Source of the DNA: a virus
Virus record (IMG/VR): IMGVR_UViG_3300031695_000005
Coordinates: 1-63,031 of that record
Strand: one strand, 5' to 3'
Length of the DNA: 63,031 nt
The translations under genes were made by a program, and so were the position numbers. The notes under the pieces were generated by a model. The model searched no databases. It saw nothing but the letters and a program-made list of their open reading frames with translations, and was not told where the DNA came from. Below are positions 30,572 to 39,160 of the stretch, piece by piece (position 1 is the first letter of the stretch; each line of letters opens with the position of its first letter).

Positions 30572-32386
30572 TTATACTAAGTCATAGATATCAAAATTCA
30601 GATTCCCACCCTTTGAATCTTTTTCTAAAATTTCTTCAATTTTAATTTGTATGCTTGGATCTATTACATCATAAATCTCCTCAACAAAATCAGAGAAATC
30701 TAAGGTAGTGAAGAACTCTGAACTGTTTATACAAGTCATAATTAAATCATCATTACCTAATTGCCCTGCATATGAACCGTTAGGTAGCTTTCCAAATGTA
30801 GAAGATTCTTTTACAGTTTCTTTATCAAATATTTGAATTTTATTTTGCGAAATGTATTTTTTAAAATTTTGACAAAAAATTGGTTTATTGTCTTTCTTTA
30901 CCTTAAGGCCAAATTGTTTTATCTTAGCATCTACTCTGTGTTTAAATTTAACGATTGATTCTTCATCAAATTCATTTCTTTGAGGAAATACTGTTTCCAT
31001 CCTTTTTATTAATTCACCACCAAACATATTCCATTCTATAATTAGTTTTACATTTTCTGAGAAAAATAAATCAAATGATAAAATATACAATGATTTTGCA
31101 AATTCTTCAATAGTATGAGAATTACTTCTAAATCTACCTACTTGGCTTATTCCAAAAAAGTCAACAAAACTTCCTGGTGTTGTTACACCATTCCAATCTT
31201 TAAAATCTAGCATTTTTACTTGAAAGATATTAATAACAGAATAATCACCACCTACACCTTCTGCAATATCTACAGAGAATACCCAATAATTATAATCTTC
31301 TTCAATTTCATCTAAATTAAAACCTGGCTTCCATAATAAACCAGAGTAATCAATTTCAGCATCATCAAATTCTGGTATTTCTTTATGTTCAAATTCTATT
31401 TGATTTTCAGTAAGCTTTTTTAAACTAGCGGCCCCTAATAATAAAGAAGAGCCTGCTATAAATTGATTTCCGTATTGTCTGTTAAAAGCTTCATCACTAC
31501 CTAAATTAGCAATTTCTTGTTGTGCCCATTTATCATCCCTACCTGGAACATCCCACCAATCAACTCGGAATGGTGTATACTCACTTAACCCTTTATCAGC
31601 GGCAGTATAAATATCATAAAATTTATTAAAGCCATTAGGTGTACTGGTAATTATTACTTTAGAATTAGTTGATGCTGAAACTGTAGGATATACATTTTCA
31701 TAAAAAGTATCTACAAAATTTGCAGGTATATGGGCAAACTCATCCATAAATAATAAATGAATAGTAAAACCAATTGCTGCTTTCTTAGTTGTAGTTTGAC
31801 CTATGATCCTACAACCATTATCAAACTTGGAGTTAAACACATCCCATTTAAGAGTACCGGGCTTTATAAAGAAGGGTAAATGTTCTAATATAGTTTTACC
31901 TTTATCAATAATTTCTCTTGTTGTAGCACCCTTATTTGAAAGTATTAGCGAATTTTTATCAAAGTTAAATACTGAATACCATGCAATAAAAATAGATGAA
32001 CATATAGTTTTACCAACTTGCCTACTTGCAAGACAAACATTAAATCGCTCTGCTTGAAATTGCCTTAGCATTTCTTCTTGGTAAGGTCTTAGATTAATTG
32101 TCTGTAAACCATGATCTGTCATTACAGTACAATAGGTATTAGCAAAGTATACAATATCTTTTGCGCACCTTTTGATTTCTCTTAATTCATCTGGTGTATA
32201 ATTAAATACAATGTTTCCTTTTCTTAGATTAGGATTACCTTCATAGAATGGCGTGGACTTAGGCTTATAACCTTCATCAATAGCTAGCATTAATTGTTCC
32301 ACTTTCTTTGAAGTCCATGAAAATTGTTCTTGGCCTTTAGATATCTTTAGTTCAAATCCTGCTGATTCTGCTTGTGGTTTAGCCAT
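30572..32386 (-). CDS. gp17: Terminase large subunit, gp17
   Basis: The 604-residue protein has the ATPase and nuclease halves. Walker A SRQVGKT (121-127), Walker B MDEFAH (214-219) and coupling motif TSTPNGFNKFYDIY are clear. The RNase H-fold nuclease begins around residue 370 with SVDIAEGVGGDYSVINIFQ, followed by IIEWNMFGGEL and a later GNDDLIM. It packages DNA into the prohead. The gene overlaps the GroES-like gene by 8 bp. Confidence 0.95.
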   Translation of the reverse strand: MAKPQAESAGFELKISKGQEQFSWTSKKVEQLMLAIDEGYKPKSTPFYEGNPNLRKGNIVFNYTPDELREIKRCAKDIVYFANTYCTVMTDHGLQTINLRPYQEEMLRQFQAERFNVCLASRQVGKTICSSIFIAWYSVFNFDKNSLILSNKGATTREIIDKGKTILEHLPFFIKPGTLKWDVFNSKFDNGCRIIGQTTTKKAAIGFTIHLLFMDEFAHIPANFVDTFYENVYPTVSASTNSKVIITSTPNGFNKFYDIYTAADKGLSEYTPFRVDWWDVPGRDDKWAQQEIANLGSDEAFNRQYGNQFIAGSSLLLGAASLKKLTENQIEFEHKEIPEFDDAEIDYSGLLWKPGFNLDEIEEDYNYWVFSVDIAEGVGGDYSVINIFQVKMLDFKDWNGVTTPGSFVDFFGISQVGRFRSNSHTIEEFAKSLYILSFDLFFSENVKLIIEWNMFGGELIKRMETVFPQRNEFDEESIVKFKHRVDAKIKQFGLKVKKDNKPIFCQNFKKYISQNKIQIFDKETVKESSTFGKLPNGSYAGQLGNDDLIMTCINSSEFFTTLDFSDFVEEIYDVIDPSIQIKIEEILEKDSKGGNLNFDIYDLV

Positions 32387-32645
32387 CGTTTTCCTCTAGT
32401 ATAGCAATAATTTCATTAATGTGGATTATCTCGTACTCAATATCATCCAATGTTGTTATTGTACCATTGCCTATATTTTTTAAAATAACATCGCCTTCTT
32501 TTAAATGCTCAGCTTCACCGGCATTAATAACCCTAGCCTTTCGGTTATGTTTTTCCTTAGGTATAATAATACCTGATGATGTTTTTTGTTCTTGCTGCTC
32601 AATTTCTTGAATTAGCAAATAATTATTCTTCATTTTCATTTCCAT
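32379..32645 (-). CDS. GroES-like co-chaperonin
   Basis: The 88-residue protein has the Cpn10 layout: YLLIQEIEQQEQKTSSGIIIPKEKHNRKARVINAGE with the GroEL-binding mobile loop (about 14-28), EGDVILKNIGNG, and the C-terminal INEIIAILEE strand. T4 gp31 replaces host GroES for capsid folding; this is a shorter, more GroES-like version. The gene overlaps gp16 by 23 bp and gp17 by 8 bp. Internal ATGs at 32639 or 32633 could also serve as starts. Confidence 0.88.
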   Translation of the reverse strand: MEMKMKNNYLLIQEIEQQEQKTSSGIIIPKEKHNRKARVINAGEAEHLKEGDVILKNIGNGTITTLDDIEYEIIHINEIIAILEENDG

Positions 32646-33234
32646 CGACGTCTTGTATATCTTCTTCGTTAATTGTATCTTGTAAAGCTCTCATTAAATC
32701 CTTTGTCCCTCGAGATTTAATACCACTTTGTTTATTGGATGATGAGGAGCTTTCAGTATTATGGTAAATATCAACATCACGTGATATCTTTTTAGCATTT
32801 TCTTCAATTGCCACCATATACATTGTTTGACTTTTAATAATATCCAAAAGAGTTCTTTGTAAATCACTAAGTACTTCAAACATCCTCGGTGAAACATCAC
32901 CTTCATGTATAGTTTCCATTAATAAGGTAATTGCTATTTCACTATTTTGCATCTGTCTTATTAACATAGATAATGCAGATTCATCTAATTGAGCCTTAGC
33001 TCTAATATATTCATGCTCTGCAATAATCTCTTCACTTAAATAAAAAGTTAATAGACTATTCATTACCTTTTCAGCCTTATTCTTAGCCCTAACTAATTGA
33101 GCACCTTGTCCACTATCACTACTGACAGGTTTAAGGTCTAATTGGTTTTCTCCTAATCCTTCTACCTCATCAGGTAAATCATTTAAGAGATCTCCTAAAC
33201 TATCACGAAACTTGTCTTTCGATGTTTCTTTCAT
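32623..33234 (-). CDS. gp16: Terminase small subunit, gp16-like
   Basis: The 203-residue protein is acidic and helical. The region SPRMFEVLSDLQRTLLDIIKSQTMYMVAIEENAKKI resembles the coiled segment of T4 gp16 ([32 protein letters not shown]). The order gp16, then gp17, then gp18, gp19 (with GroES-like between 16 and 17) fits T4. The small subunit recognises and regulates DNA packaging. Assignment rests on that weak similarity plus the position. Confidence 0.72.
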   Translation of the reverse strand: MKETSKDKFRDSLGDLLNDLPDEVEGLGENQLDLKPVSSDSGQGAQLVRAKNKAEKVMNSLLTFYLSEEIIAEHEYIRAKAQLDESALSMLIRQMQNSEIAITLLMETIHEGDVSPRMFEVLSDLQRTLLDIIKSQTMYMVAIEENAKKISRDVDIYHNTESSSSSNKQSGIKSRGTKDLMRALQDTINEEDIQDVDGNENEE

Positions 33235-33263
33235 ATAACTAAATTTATAATATATATTCCAAG

Positions 33264-35294
33264 TTACCTTGGGTTAGTAACGGTTGGTAGTAATAATTCT
33301 GGTGAAGCATTATCTAATAATAAAGCTAAATGAGAATCTTTTACTACATATTGACTTAAAATTAATTCTTGTAATCCTTCTTCTATCGGTTGGCTCCATA
33401 TTCTAATGTTAGTTAAATCAGTTTGGCAACCTAATAATTTCCATGCATAACCATCAATCATTCCTGTTTCTGGTATTGTTTTAGTCTCAGTAAAAATCCT
33501 TGTAAGATCAGAGGACTTTTCTGGATTAATTGATCCTGCTACATCTTTAGCATTATATAAGAATAATGATAATTGTTTAGCTAAATTATTTAAATTAATA
33601 GTAGCAGCATACCATTTACCTTTATTTAATGCTACTGGAGCTAAGGTTGCTTTTGATAAATCATACTTATAATAATTGTTAACTCCTGAATCCTTTAAAC
33701 TAATTATAAACCAGTTTAAAGTAAATGTAAAGCTTGCTAGTACTGTTGTAGGATTTTGGTCTGTATCATATTGTAAAAAGGTATTGCTTATTTCTTTAGC
33801 AAATTTTGCTGTTGGTGTAATTGTACTATCTATATAAGGAGTATCTAAAGTTAAAGTGTTAGTAGCTGTATCAACTGATTTAACTCTTTGTATACCATTA
33901 TACGAAGTAGTACCACTTACATTAATCCAATCACCTACTTTTATTACATCGGATGCTGGTGCAGTAGGGAAAACGTTTACATTTGTATTTAAACGAAGCA
34001 TAGGATAGGTTGCACTATTAGATATTGCATCGAACATTAGATTCTTTTGTACTGCTGTAACATATTGAGGCCTAAACCAGAATGTAAAAGCTCTATTTTC
34101 AGTATTCGTCCATCCACCTTTATAACGATATTTAACAGCAATTGATGGATCTGCATTATATGCATTAGTTAATGTTCCTAGTGAATAATGATATTTAGAA
34201 ATGATTGTCCACTGATTGTAAACATTCTCTTCTTTAATAGTCATCTTTTTATTTAAAGCTCTTCTTACATAATCATTTGCTTGGCTACCTATAGTATTAT
34301 ACTCATTAGGTTTTCTAACATCTTTAAATTCATTTTCTCTTTCAACTCTAAACTTTTCTTCAACATTTGAAACTAAGGCTTCAGTAGAAGCTTCAGCTGC
34401 ATCTCCTAATACAGTATCTTCATAACCAACATTCGTTCTTTGTTGGTACGTAACTAAACTTACTCTCCAATAAGATCCAGTATACATAAAATCATCAGCT
34501 TCTGCTATTGCATCAACTTCATACATCCTATTCATAAATTGTTTAAAATATAAATAGTCTCTCATTTGCGGTTTAGAACCTATTCCAAAGATTGCTTCGA
34601 ATGCAGACTTAACAATATGAATTTCAAATTGAACAGGAAAATCCATCATTAATGGATTAAAGGCAATATCCCTAGTAGGTAATTCATTATCAGGAATTAA
34701 TATCTTAACTTCACCTTCTTTTATAACATCAAATAATGAATACTCTTTTAAGATAACATCTCTACTTCTTTGATCTGCTTTAGTTTTGTAATAGTCAACA
34801 CAAAAACCGAATAGATTAGATGCCATTGCAGACAACTGAGTATACATTTGACCAGCTCTAGATATGTCATATGGATTCCAACCACCATCACAGCAATCAA
34901 ATGCTAAGTTTAATGCGCCTGAACAACCGTCAACTCCACCACAATCAATTTGTGGTATTTTACATATTACTCCACCATCAGTAACAATCTCTAAAGCAAT
35001 TGAAACAAAAGTTAATGTACAATCACCAACTTGTGTATATCTATATTCAATCCAAAATTTATTTGCTGGGTTTAATACTAAAGATTTCAGGTTAGCATCT
35101 GTTAATGTAACCCAATCAGAATAAGTTACACCATCAATACCCCATCTATAATCCTTGTTATAAAAACAAGAAGTATCCTCACCTGTAATAACATCAGTAA
35201 ATCCTAATACTTCGGTTACATTTTCATAAGGTGTCTTAAGACTAACTAATAGTTGATCTCCGCTAGCATCTGTTGATGATCCTGTTACTGCCAT
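33264..35294 (-). CDS. Virion protein with Cys-rich N-terminus and LamG-like C-terminal domain
   Basis: The 676-residue protein contains IDCGGVDGCSGALNLAFDCCDGG in the N-terminal third, a middle with EFKDVRKPNEYNTIGSQAND, and a C-terminal concanavalin/LamG-type beta sandwich (FTFWFRPQY, KGKWYAATINLNNLAKQLSLFLYN, NIRIWSQPIEEGLQ). The LamG-like domain would suit glycan binding. It lies between a holin-like gene and gp16, so neck, baseplate or fibre function is possible. No exact T4 counterpart was recognised. Confidence 0.65.
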   Translation of the reverse strand: MAVTGSSTDASGDQLLVSLKTPYENVTEVLGFTDVITGEDTSCFYNKDYRWGIDGVTYSDWVTLTDANLKSLVLNPANKFWIEYRYTQVGDCTLTFVSIALEIVTDGGVICKIPQIDCGGVDGCSGALNLAFDCCDGGWNPYDISRAGQMYTQLSAMASNLFGFCVDYYKTKADQRSRDVILKEYSLFDVIKEGEVKILIPDNELPTRDIAFNPLMMDFPVQFEIHIVKSAFEAIFGIGSKPQMRDYLYFKQFMNRMYEVDAIAEADDFMYTGSYWRVSLVTYQQRTNVGYEDTVLGDAAEASTEALVSNVEEKFRVERENEFKDVRKPNEYNTIGSQANDYVRRALNKKMTIKEENVYNQWTIISKYHYSLGTLTNAYNADPSIAVKYRYKGGWTNTENRAFTFWFRPQYVTAVQKNLMFDAISNSATYPMLRLNTNVNVFPTAPASDVIKVGDWINVSGTTSYNGIQRVKSVDTATNTLTLDTPYIDSTITPTAKFAKEISNTFLQYDTDQNPTTVLASFTFTLNWFIISLKDSGVNNYYKYDLSKATLAPVALNKGKWYAATINLNNLAKQLSLFLYNAKDVAGSINPEKSSDLTRIFTETKTIPETGMIDGYAWKLLGCQTDLTNIRIWSQPIEEGLQELILSQYVVKDSHLALLLDNASPELLLPTVTNPR

Positions 35295-35295
35295 G

Positions 35296-35556
35296 TTATG
35301 AGTTTATTTGTTGATCTTCTGATTTATCAATTTTCTTAGCCCATATTTTATCAGCAGAAGCTAATCCTAAACCACCAATGCATATTGCAGCTACAGCATT
35401 TATTAAAGCTGGCTCTACTGGTTGTTCAGTATAAAGGTTAATGAAAAGTGCTGCGCATAAGGATAAGCCTGCAGTTATTCCTATAAATCTTTTTGAAGAA
35501 GGTGTACCTTTTTCATCTCTTAAAAGGCCACTAATCCAACTTATTATCTTTTTCAT
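35296..35556 (-). CDS. Holin-like small membrane protein
   Basis: I use ATG 35556 (MKKIISWISG) instead of a TTG at 35562. The 86-residue protein has an amphipathic N-terminal helix, then two hydrophobic helices (GITAGLSLCAALFINLY, about residues 27-43, and LINAVAAICIGGLGLAS, about 53-69), a basic-charged tail. This two-helix layout is common for phage holins and for small Bacteroidota phage membrane proteins. A late-type box is 17 bp upstream. No endolysin is seen next to it, so the role is inferred. Confidence 0.55.
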   Translation of the reverse strand: MKKIISWISGLLRDEKGTPSSKRFIGITAGLSLCAALFINLYTEQPVEPALINAVAAICIGGLGLASADKIWAKKIDKSEDQQINS

Positions 35557-35572
35557 ATACAAACATTATTTG

Positions 35573-35583
35573 TTTATATATTC
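35573..35583 (-). promoter_or_regulatory. Putative late promoter box before the holin-like gene
   Basis: Exact copy of GAATATATAAA, 17 bp upstream of the ATG at 35556. Confidence 0.5.
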
Positions 35584-35588
35584 ATGTT

Positions 35589-36260
35589 CTAATACGGTGT
35601 ATAATCAGTCTTAACTAATAAAATTGGATTGTCTTCTTCTATTTTAGGATCTACTGAAGTAATAATTTCAAATGTATCTACTTTATGAGATTCATCCATT
35701 TCAGCAAGAATGTCAAACAAGGTAACTGCGTGAATATAAAAATAAGGATTTCTTTCTAAATATTTATTGTTTATTATACCAACATCTATAAACCCTTTAT
35801 TAAAAATATCTAATTGCTCTCTATCTAATATTTTAGTTAAATCAAAAAGACCTTCTATAATATTAAAATGAAAACTTACAATTTCATGACCGCTTTCAAT
35901 TTTTATTAATCTAGAAAAATCTTTTTCATCTGATATTTTAAATGTAATCTTTTCAAGGTTTGATAACCTTTTTATAATAGATTGTAAAAAGAAAATGGAA
36001 TTAGGCTTAAAGTTAGGATTAGGCAATAAGTCTTGTTCTACTGTTTTTTGTAGCTGTGCACGTAAAAATGCAGAGGTTTGTATTGCCCTTTCAAATTGAT
36101 CTAATGAAACAATAAACTCTTCTAATTTATTAGATTCATTTTTACACTCCTTTTTTACTCTAGATATAATCAGATTATCAATATAATCATTCTTATATAA
36201 AGTAAATGCAATATGGGTTGGTATTTCTAATTCAAATTTATTATCAATTAACATCATCAC
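35589..36260 (-). CDS. Hypothetical protein
   Basis: The 223-residue protein begins MMMLIDNKFELEIPTHIAFTLYKND and has no motif I know. It is alpha/beta-like with alternating charged segments and an FEIITSVDPKIEEDNPILLVKTDYTPY end. It overlaps the gp62-like gene by 17 bp and lies in the clamp-loader neighbourhood, hence a replication or late-transcription role could be guessed; I do not claim one. Confidence 0.6.
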   Translation of the reverse strand: MMMLIDNKFELEIPTHIAFTLYKNDYIDNLIISRVKKECKNESNKLEEFIVSLDQFERAIQTSAFLRAQLQKTVEQDLLPNPNFKPNSIFFLQSIIKRLSNLEKITFKISDEKDFSRLIKIESGHEIVSFHFNIIEGLFDLTKILDREQLDIFNKGFIDVGIINNKYLERNPYFYIHAVTLFDILAEMDESHKVDTFEIITSVDPKIEEDNPILLVKTDYTPY

Positions 36261-36654
36261 TCATCTGTTTTTCTAATACATTTATTGCATTCTTAATTTC
36301 AGATGGGTGGTGCTTCATTGCTTCTTTAAAATCGCGTTCACCTATTTCATTAATCTTTAAATATAGATCTAATGCTTTAGGATTAGGGTCCCACGCTTTT
36401 ACTTTTTTAGGTGCCTTAGTTTTAGTATAAATAAATCCAGGTACTCTATTAAATTTTGATGCAACCATTCTCCACGCTTCTGCTTGACCTACTGGATCAA
36501 TCTTCAGTGCATTAAACATATTTGCTTGAATAGGAAATTTAATACTCATAAATCTATTTGTCATAAATGAATTTTTAGATTTATCATATCCTTTTAATTT
36601 TTCCCATTGCGGATCTCGACCAAACAAGACCTTTATGTAATCAAATAACTTCAT
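36244..36654 (-). CDS. Clamp-loader small subunit, gp62-like (tentative)
   Basis: The 136-residue protein has SFMTNRFMSIKFPIQANMFNALKIDPVGQAEAWRMVASKFNRVPGFIY, similar in pattern to T4 gp62 ([22 protein letters not shown]...). It is shorter than T4 gp62 (187). The position after the FEN-like nuclease and gp44 on the same transcript supports a clamp-loader partner. A TATAAATA box lies upstream (36664-36671). Alternative: a phage-specific protein of unknown role. Confidence 0.5.
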   Translation of the reverse strand: MKLFDYIKVLFGRDPQWEKLKGYDKSKNSFMTNRFMSIKFPIQANMFNALKIDPVGQAEAWRMVASKFNRVPGFIYTKTKAPKKVKAWDPNPKALDLYLKINEIGERDFKEAMKHHPSEIKNAINVLEKQMSDDVN

Positions 36655-36663
36655 TACTTTTAT

Positions 36664-36671
36664 TATTTATA
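36664..36671 (-). promoter_or_regulatory. TATAAATA late-promoter-like octamer
   Basis: This is the exact T4 late -10 consensus, 10 bp before the start at 36654. Confidence 0.35.
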
Positions 36672-36701
36672 CGACTGATTGATACAATTGTTTTCTAGTT
36701 T

Positions 36702-37940
36702 TTAGAAAATCTTTCCTTTGGATTTTTTATTAGTAATAAATGACATATCATTGTTATCATCATCTTTATCACCTTTAAAGAAACTTGCCTTAAATGCAGA
36801 GTTATCATCACCATCATACTCTGTACCTTCTACTATTTTTTTCATAGTTGATACATTAGGTAATTTTAATTCATTAATGTTTATTTTAGATTCTACTGAT
36901 TTAAACATTTCATCCAAAATACCTTCTGGTATAGTATGAGAACTAAGTACCATTAGATTAACATTGGATTTAAGATTAGTTATAATCTGTTCTCTGCTCA
37001 TATGTTTAGCTTTCATATGTCTAATAGTTATATTTGCTAAATCAGTAATATAACCTTCTTCATATAAATACATATGAGATAATGTACCATGCTTTTGTTT
37101 GAATTCATTTATAATAGCAGTTGCTTTACCTTCACTAATACCATATCTTCTTGATTTTCCATTTTTAGGAGTAGAGATATGCCAATAAGCAGGTGGAACA
37201 TTATCACCTGAATCACCAGTTAGAACTTTACGAAAACGGAATTCCTCTGGATCTACTTCTATTACAGAAACTTTCTTTTTAGCAATTATTGATGATAATA
37301 ATTTTTTAGATTGAGCTTCTGGTGTAGATGAAGATTTTAATACATCAAATATATCTTTAGAGGTTTCTTCTTCTTTGGTAGTAAGCCATTCAGAAAAACC
37401 TTGATATGTATACATTTTTTTATGAGCCGGTGAAAATAAGATTGTATGAGTACTGTTTGTTTTACTTCTGTTTACCAGTTGAACTAAATCTCTATCACCA
37501 GTAAACATAATAACTGATTTGTCATTTGCTAATGATTCAGTATTCCATGCATACATAAGATCATCTCCTTCTGCGCCATCTATTTTAGAATAGATAACAC
37601 CTTGTTTAATAAGTAGCTGAGTAAATTCTTCTGTAACTTTAGAAAAGTTTTTCCAATTAATTGAACTATCTTGTTTACGATTACCTTTATATTCTGCATC
37701 TGGATAAAAATCCTTTCTCCATGACCTTGAATCAATAGTCCACACTACCTTATCTATAAGTCCTTCGAATAATCTAATCTGATATGCAAAGTCAGTTGCC
37801 AGCTTTCTCATAAAAACGATTGCGTCTTCATCAGTACCTAGCATTTCATCTTTTTTGGATTTTCTTGGTAAAACGTATAATGTTCTAAAAAGAAAATAAT
37901 TACCGTCTATTACGAATGTATGCCTTCCTGTTTTTCTCAT
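36702..37940 (-). CDS. rnh: FEN-like 5'-3' exonuclease (T4 RNase H type)
   Basis: The 412-residue protein has FVIDGNYFLFRTLY with the first Asp, KVVWTIDSRSWRKD, KIDGAEGDDLMYAW with the Asp cluster, MFTGDRDLVQL, and the helix-3-turn-helix LTGDSGDNVPP. The last 100 residues are longer than T4 RNase H (305 residues) and end in an Asp/Lys-rich tail (GDKDDDNNDMSFITNKKSKGKIF). It removes RNA primers and flaps during lagging-strand synthesis. It follows a small protein at 37973-38128 on the transcript from gp44. Confidence 0.88.
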   Translation of the reverse strand: MRKTGRHTFVIDGNYFLFRTLYVLPRKSKKDEMLGTDEDAIVFMRKLATDFAYQIRLFEGLIDKVVWTIDSRSWRKDFYPDAEYKGNRKQDSSINWKNFSKVTEEFTQLLIKQGVIYSKIDGAEGDDLMYAWNTESLANDKSVIMFTGDRDLVQLVNRSKTNSTHTILFSPAHKKMYTYQGFSEWLTTKEEETSKDIFDVLKSSSTPEAQSKKLLSSIIAKKKVSVIEVDPEEFRFRKVLTGDSGDNVPPAYWHISTPKNGKSRRYGISEGKATAIINEFKQKHGTLSHMYLYEEGYITDLANITIRHMKAKHMSREQIITNLKSNVNLMVLSSHTIPEGILDEMFKSVESKININELKLPNVSTMKKIVEGTEYDGDDNSAFKASFFKGDKDDDNNDMSFITNKKSKGKIF

Positions 37941-37955
37941 TGTATTAGTATTTAA

Positions 37956-37971
37956 TATAATAATAACAAAT
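37956..37971 (-). promoter_or_regulatory. ATTTGTTATTATTATA leader element (second copy)
   Basis: Identical 16 bp to 20549-20564; here 16 bp from the exonuclease start. Confidence 0.4.
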
Positions 37972-37972
37972 T

Positions 37973-38128
37973 TTAGTTATTACTGAAAGTAGATTTTAAT
38001 GTTTTTTCTTCGCATTCTTCTTTTGTTAGTTTATTCTTTCTTAAGTAATAATAGTTACTAACAGCTTGTCCTAATTGATAATGATTAGGAAACTTTTTTA
38101 TTAATGCTTCTAGGAATTGTGATCTCAT
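37973..38128 (-). CDS. Micro-gene, 51 residues, unknown function
   Basis: ATG 38128 overlaps the TGA of gp44 (ATGA), stop TAA at 37973. The product (MRSQFLEALIKKFPNHYQLGQAVS then NYYYLRKNKLTKEEC) is helical and Tyr-rich. In T4 the gene after 44 is 62, but this protein is not recognisably gp62. It might be a truncated or unrelated clamp-loader partner. Confidence 0.6.
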   Translation of the reverse strand: MRSQFLEALIKKFPNHYQLGQAVSNYYYLRKNKLTKEECEEKTLKSTFSNN

Positions 38129-39087
38129 GCTCCATTTAATATTGATTGCAGTTCATAAATACATGCAAGCATTGATACCGCAGGATCTATTACTTGTTGT
38201 CTTTGTGATTGGTACTTAGCTACTGTTATAATTATTTGTGGAATAAACTGAATGTATGATTGTCTTTCTTGTTGAACAAATTCTATAAACTCTGCACCTA
38301 GAGAAGATAAAACATCATCAGATCTATTTGCATAATTTGATAACATATATTGATAATTTTTTACTGGATCTGTCCCATCTATAACTAAATCATAAATATC
38401 TCTATAAACCGAACTAAATTGTTTTATATCATCAACAGTTATTGTATCTTTACCTTGTGATTGAAAACCTTGTAACTGATTAAGCATATTTCTTAAATCA
38501 GGAAATTTTCTTTTTACTAACTCTACAGCTGCATGTTTGTCTATACCAATTTCTTCATCCTTACAGATTTTCAGAATCCTCATAATGTAACTTTTCATTA
38601 TTTCAGTTTCTTCTTCTTTAGAAAAATCAAAATCAATCATTTCAAATCTTGATTGAATTGGATCTGGTACTTTATTAATATAATTACATGTTGCCACGAA
38701 TCTTGCATTTGTTGCAAATTGATCCATAGTAGCTCTTAATGCTTTAAAGAATTGATCAGATACACCGTCAATCTCATCTAATATAATTACTTTTAGTTTT
38801 CCTGGCTCATCCATTATAGAACGATTAGCACAGAAGTCAGTTATTCTATTTCTTACAACATCTACAGAAGTATCGGTTGATGCATTAATATAAAGATATG
38901 GATGTTTAAAATGTTTTACTAAAACTTTAGCAGCAGATGTCTTACCTGTACCTGGACTACCGTGTAATAATAAATGTTGATAAACGCCCTTACTCAATTT
39001 CTCACCTACTCTTTTAGGTGTTATTAAATCTTCTAATGCCTTTGGGCGATATTTTTCTGTAAGTAAAATGTTTTGTATATTCCGCAT
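38125..39087 (-). CDS. gp44: Clamp loader large subunit, gp44-like
   Basis: The 320-residue AAA+ ATPase contains LLLHGSPGTGKTSAAKVL (Walker A), VIILDEIDGVSDQFFKALRATMD (Walker B with the DEID box), and a sensor region FVATCNYINKVPDPIQSRF with the SRF arginine finger. It matches T4 gp44 (319 residues) in length. It opens and loads the gp45 clamp. The gene has an ATATAAAAATAAA box 8 bp upstream (39095-39107) and diverges from the plus-strand gene. Confidence 0.93.
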   Translation of the reverse strand: MRNIQNILLTEKYRPKALEDLITPKRVGEKLSKGVYQHLLLHGSPGTGKTSAAKVLVKHFKHPYLYINASTDTSVDVVRNRITDFCANRSIMDEPGKLKVIILDEIDGVSDQFFKALRATMDQFATNARFVATCNYINKVPDPIQSRFEMIDFDFSKEEETEIMKSYIMRILKICKDEEIGIDKHAAVELVKRKFPDLRNMLNQLQGFQSQGKDTITVDDIKQFSSVYRDIYDLVIDGTDPVKNYQYMLSNYANRSDDVLSSLGAEFIEFVQQERQSYIQFIPQIIITVAKYQSQRQQVIDPAVSMLACIYELQSILNGA

Positions 39088-39094
39088 GAATTGA

Positions 39095-39107
39095 TTTATT
39101 TTTATAT
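39095..39107 (-). promoter_or_regulatory. ATATAAAAATAAA box before gp44
   Basis: Copy of the element near replication genes; 8 bp from the ATG. A similar A-rich box lies on the plus strand at about 39137-39150 for the divergent gene. Confidence 0.35.
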
Positions 39108-39160
39108 GGTAAAGATAGTGAGTTGTTTACACTGAAATAAATATAAAAATAGCAAACTCA

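Noticed and set aside
32694-32906. Minus-strand ORF of 70 residues inside gp16
   Set aside because: Fully nested in gp16, with no leader; a shadow in another frame.
36690-36715. AT-only hairpin after the FEN nuclease gene
   Set aside because: Stem TTTTCTA/TAGAAAA is too weak and no T-run follows, so I do not call a terminator.
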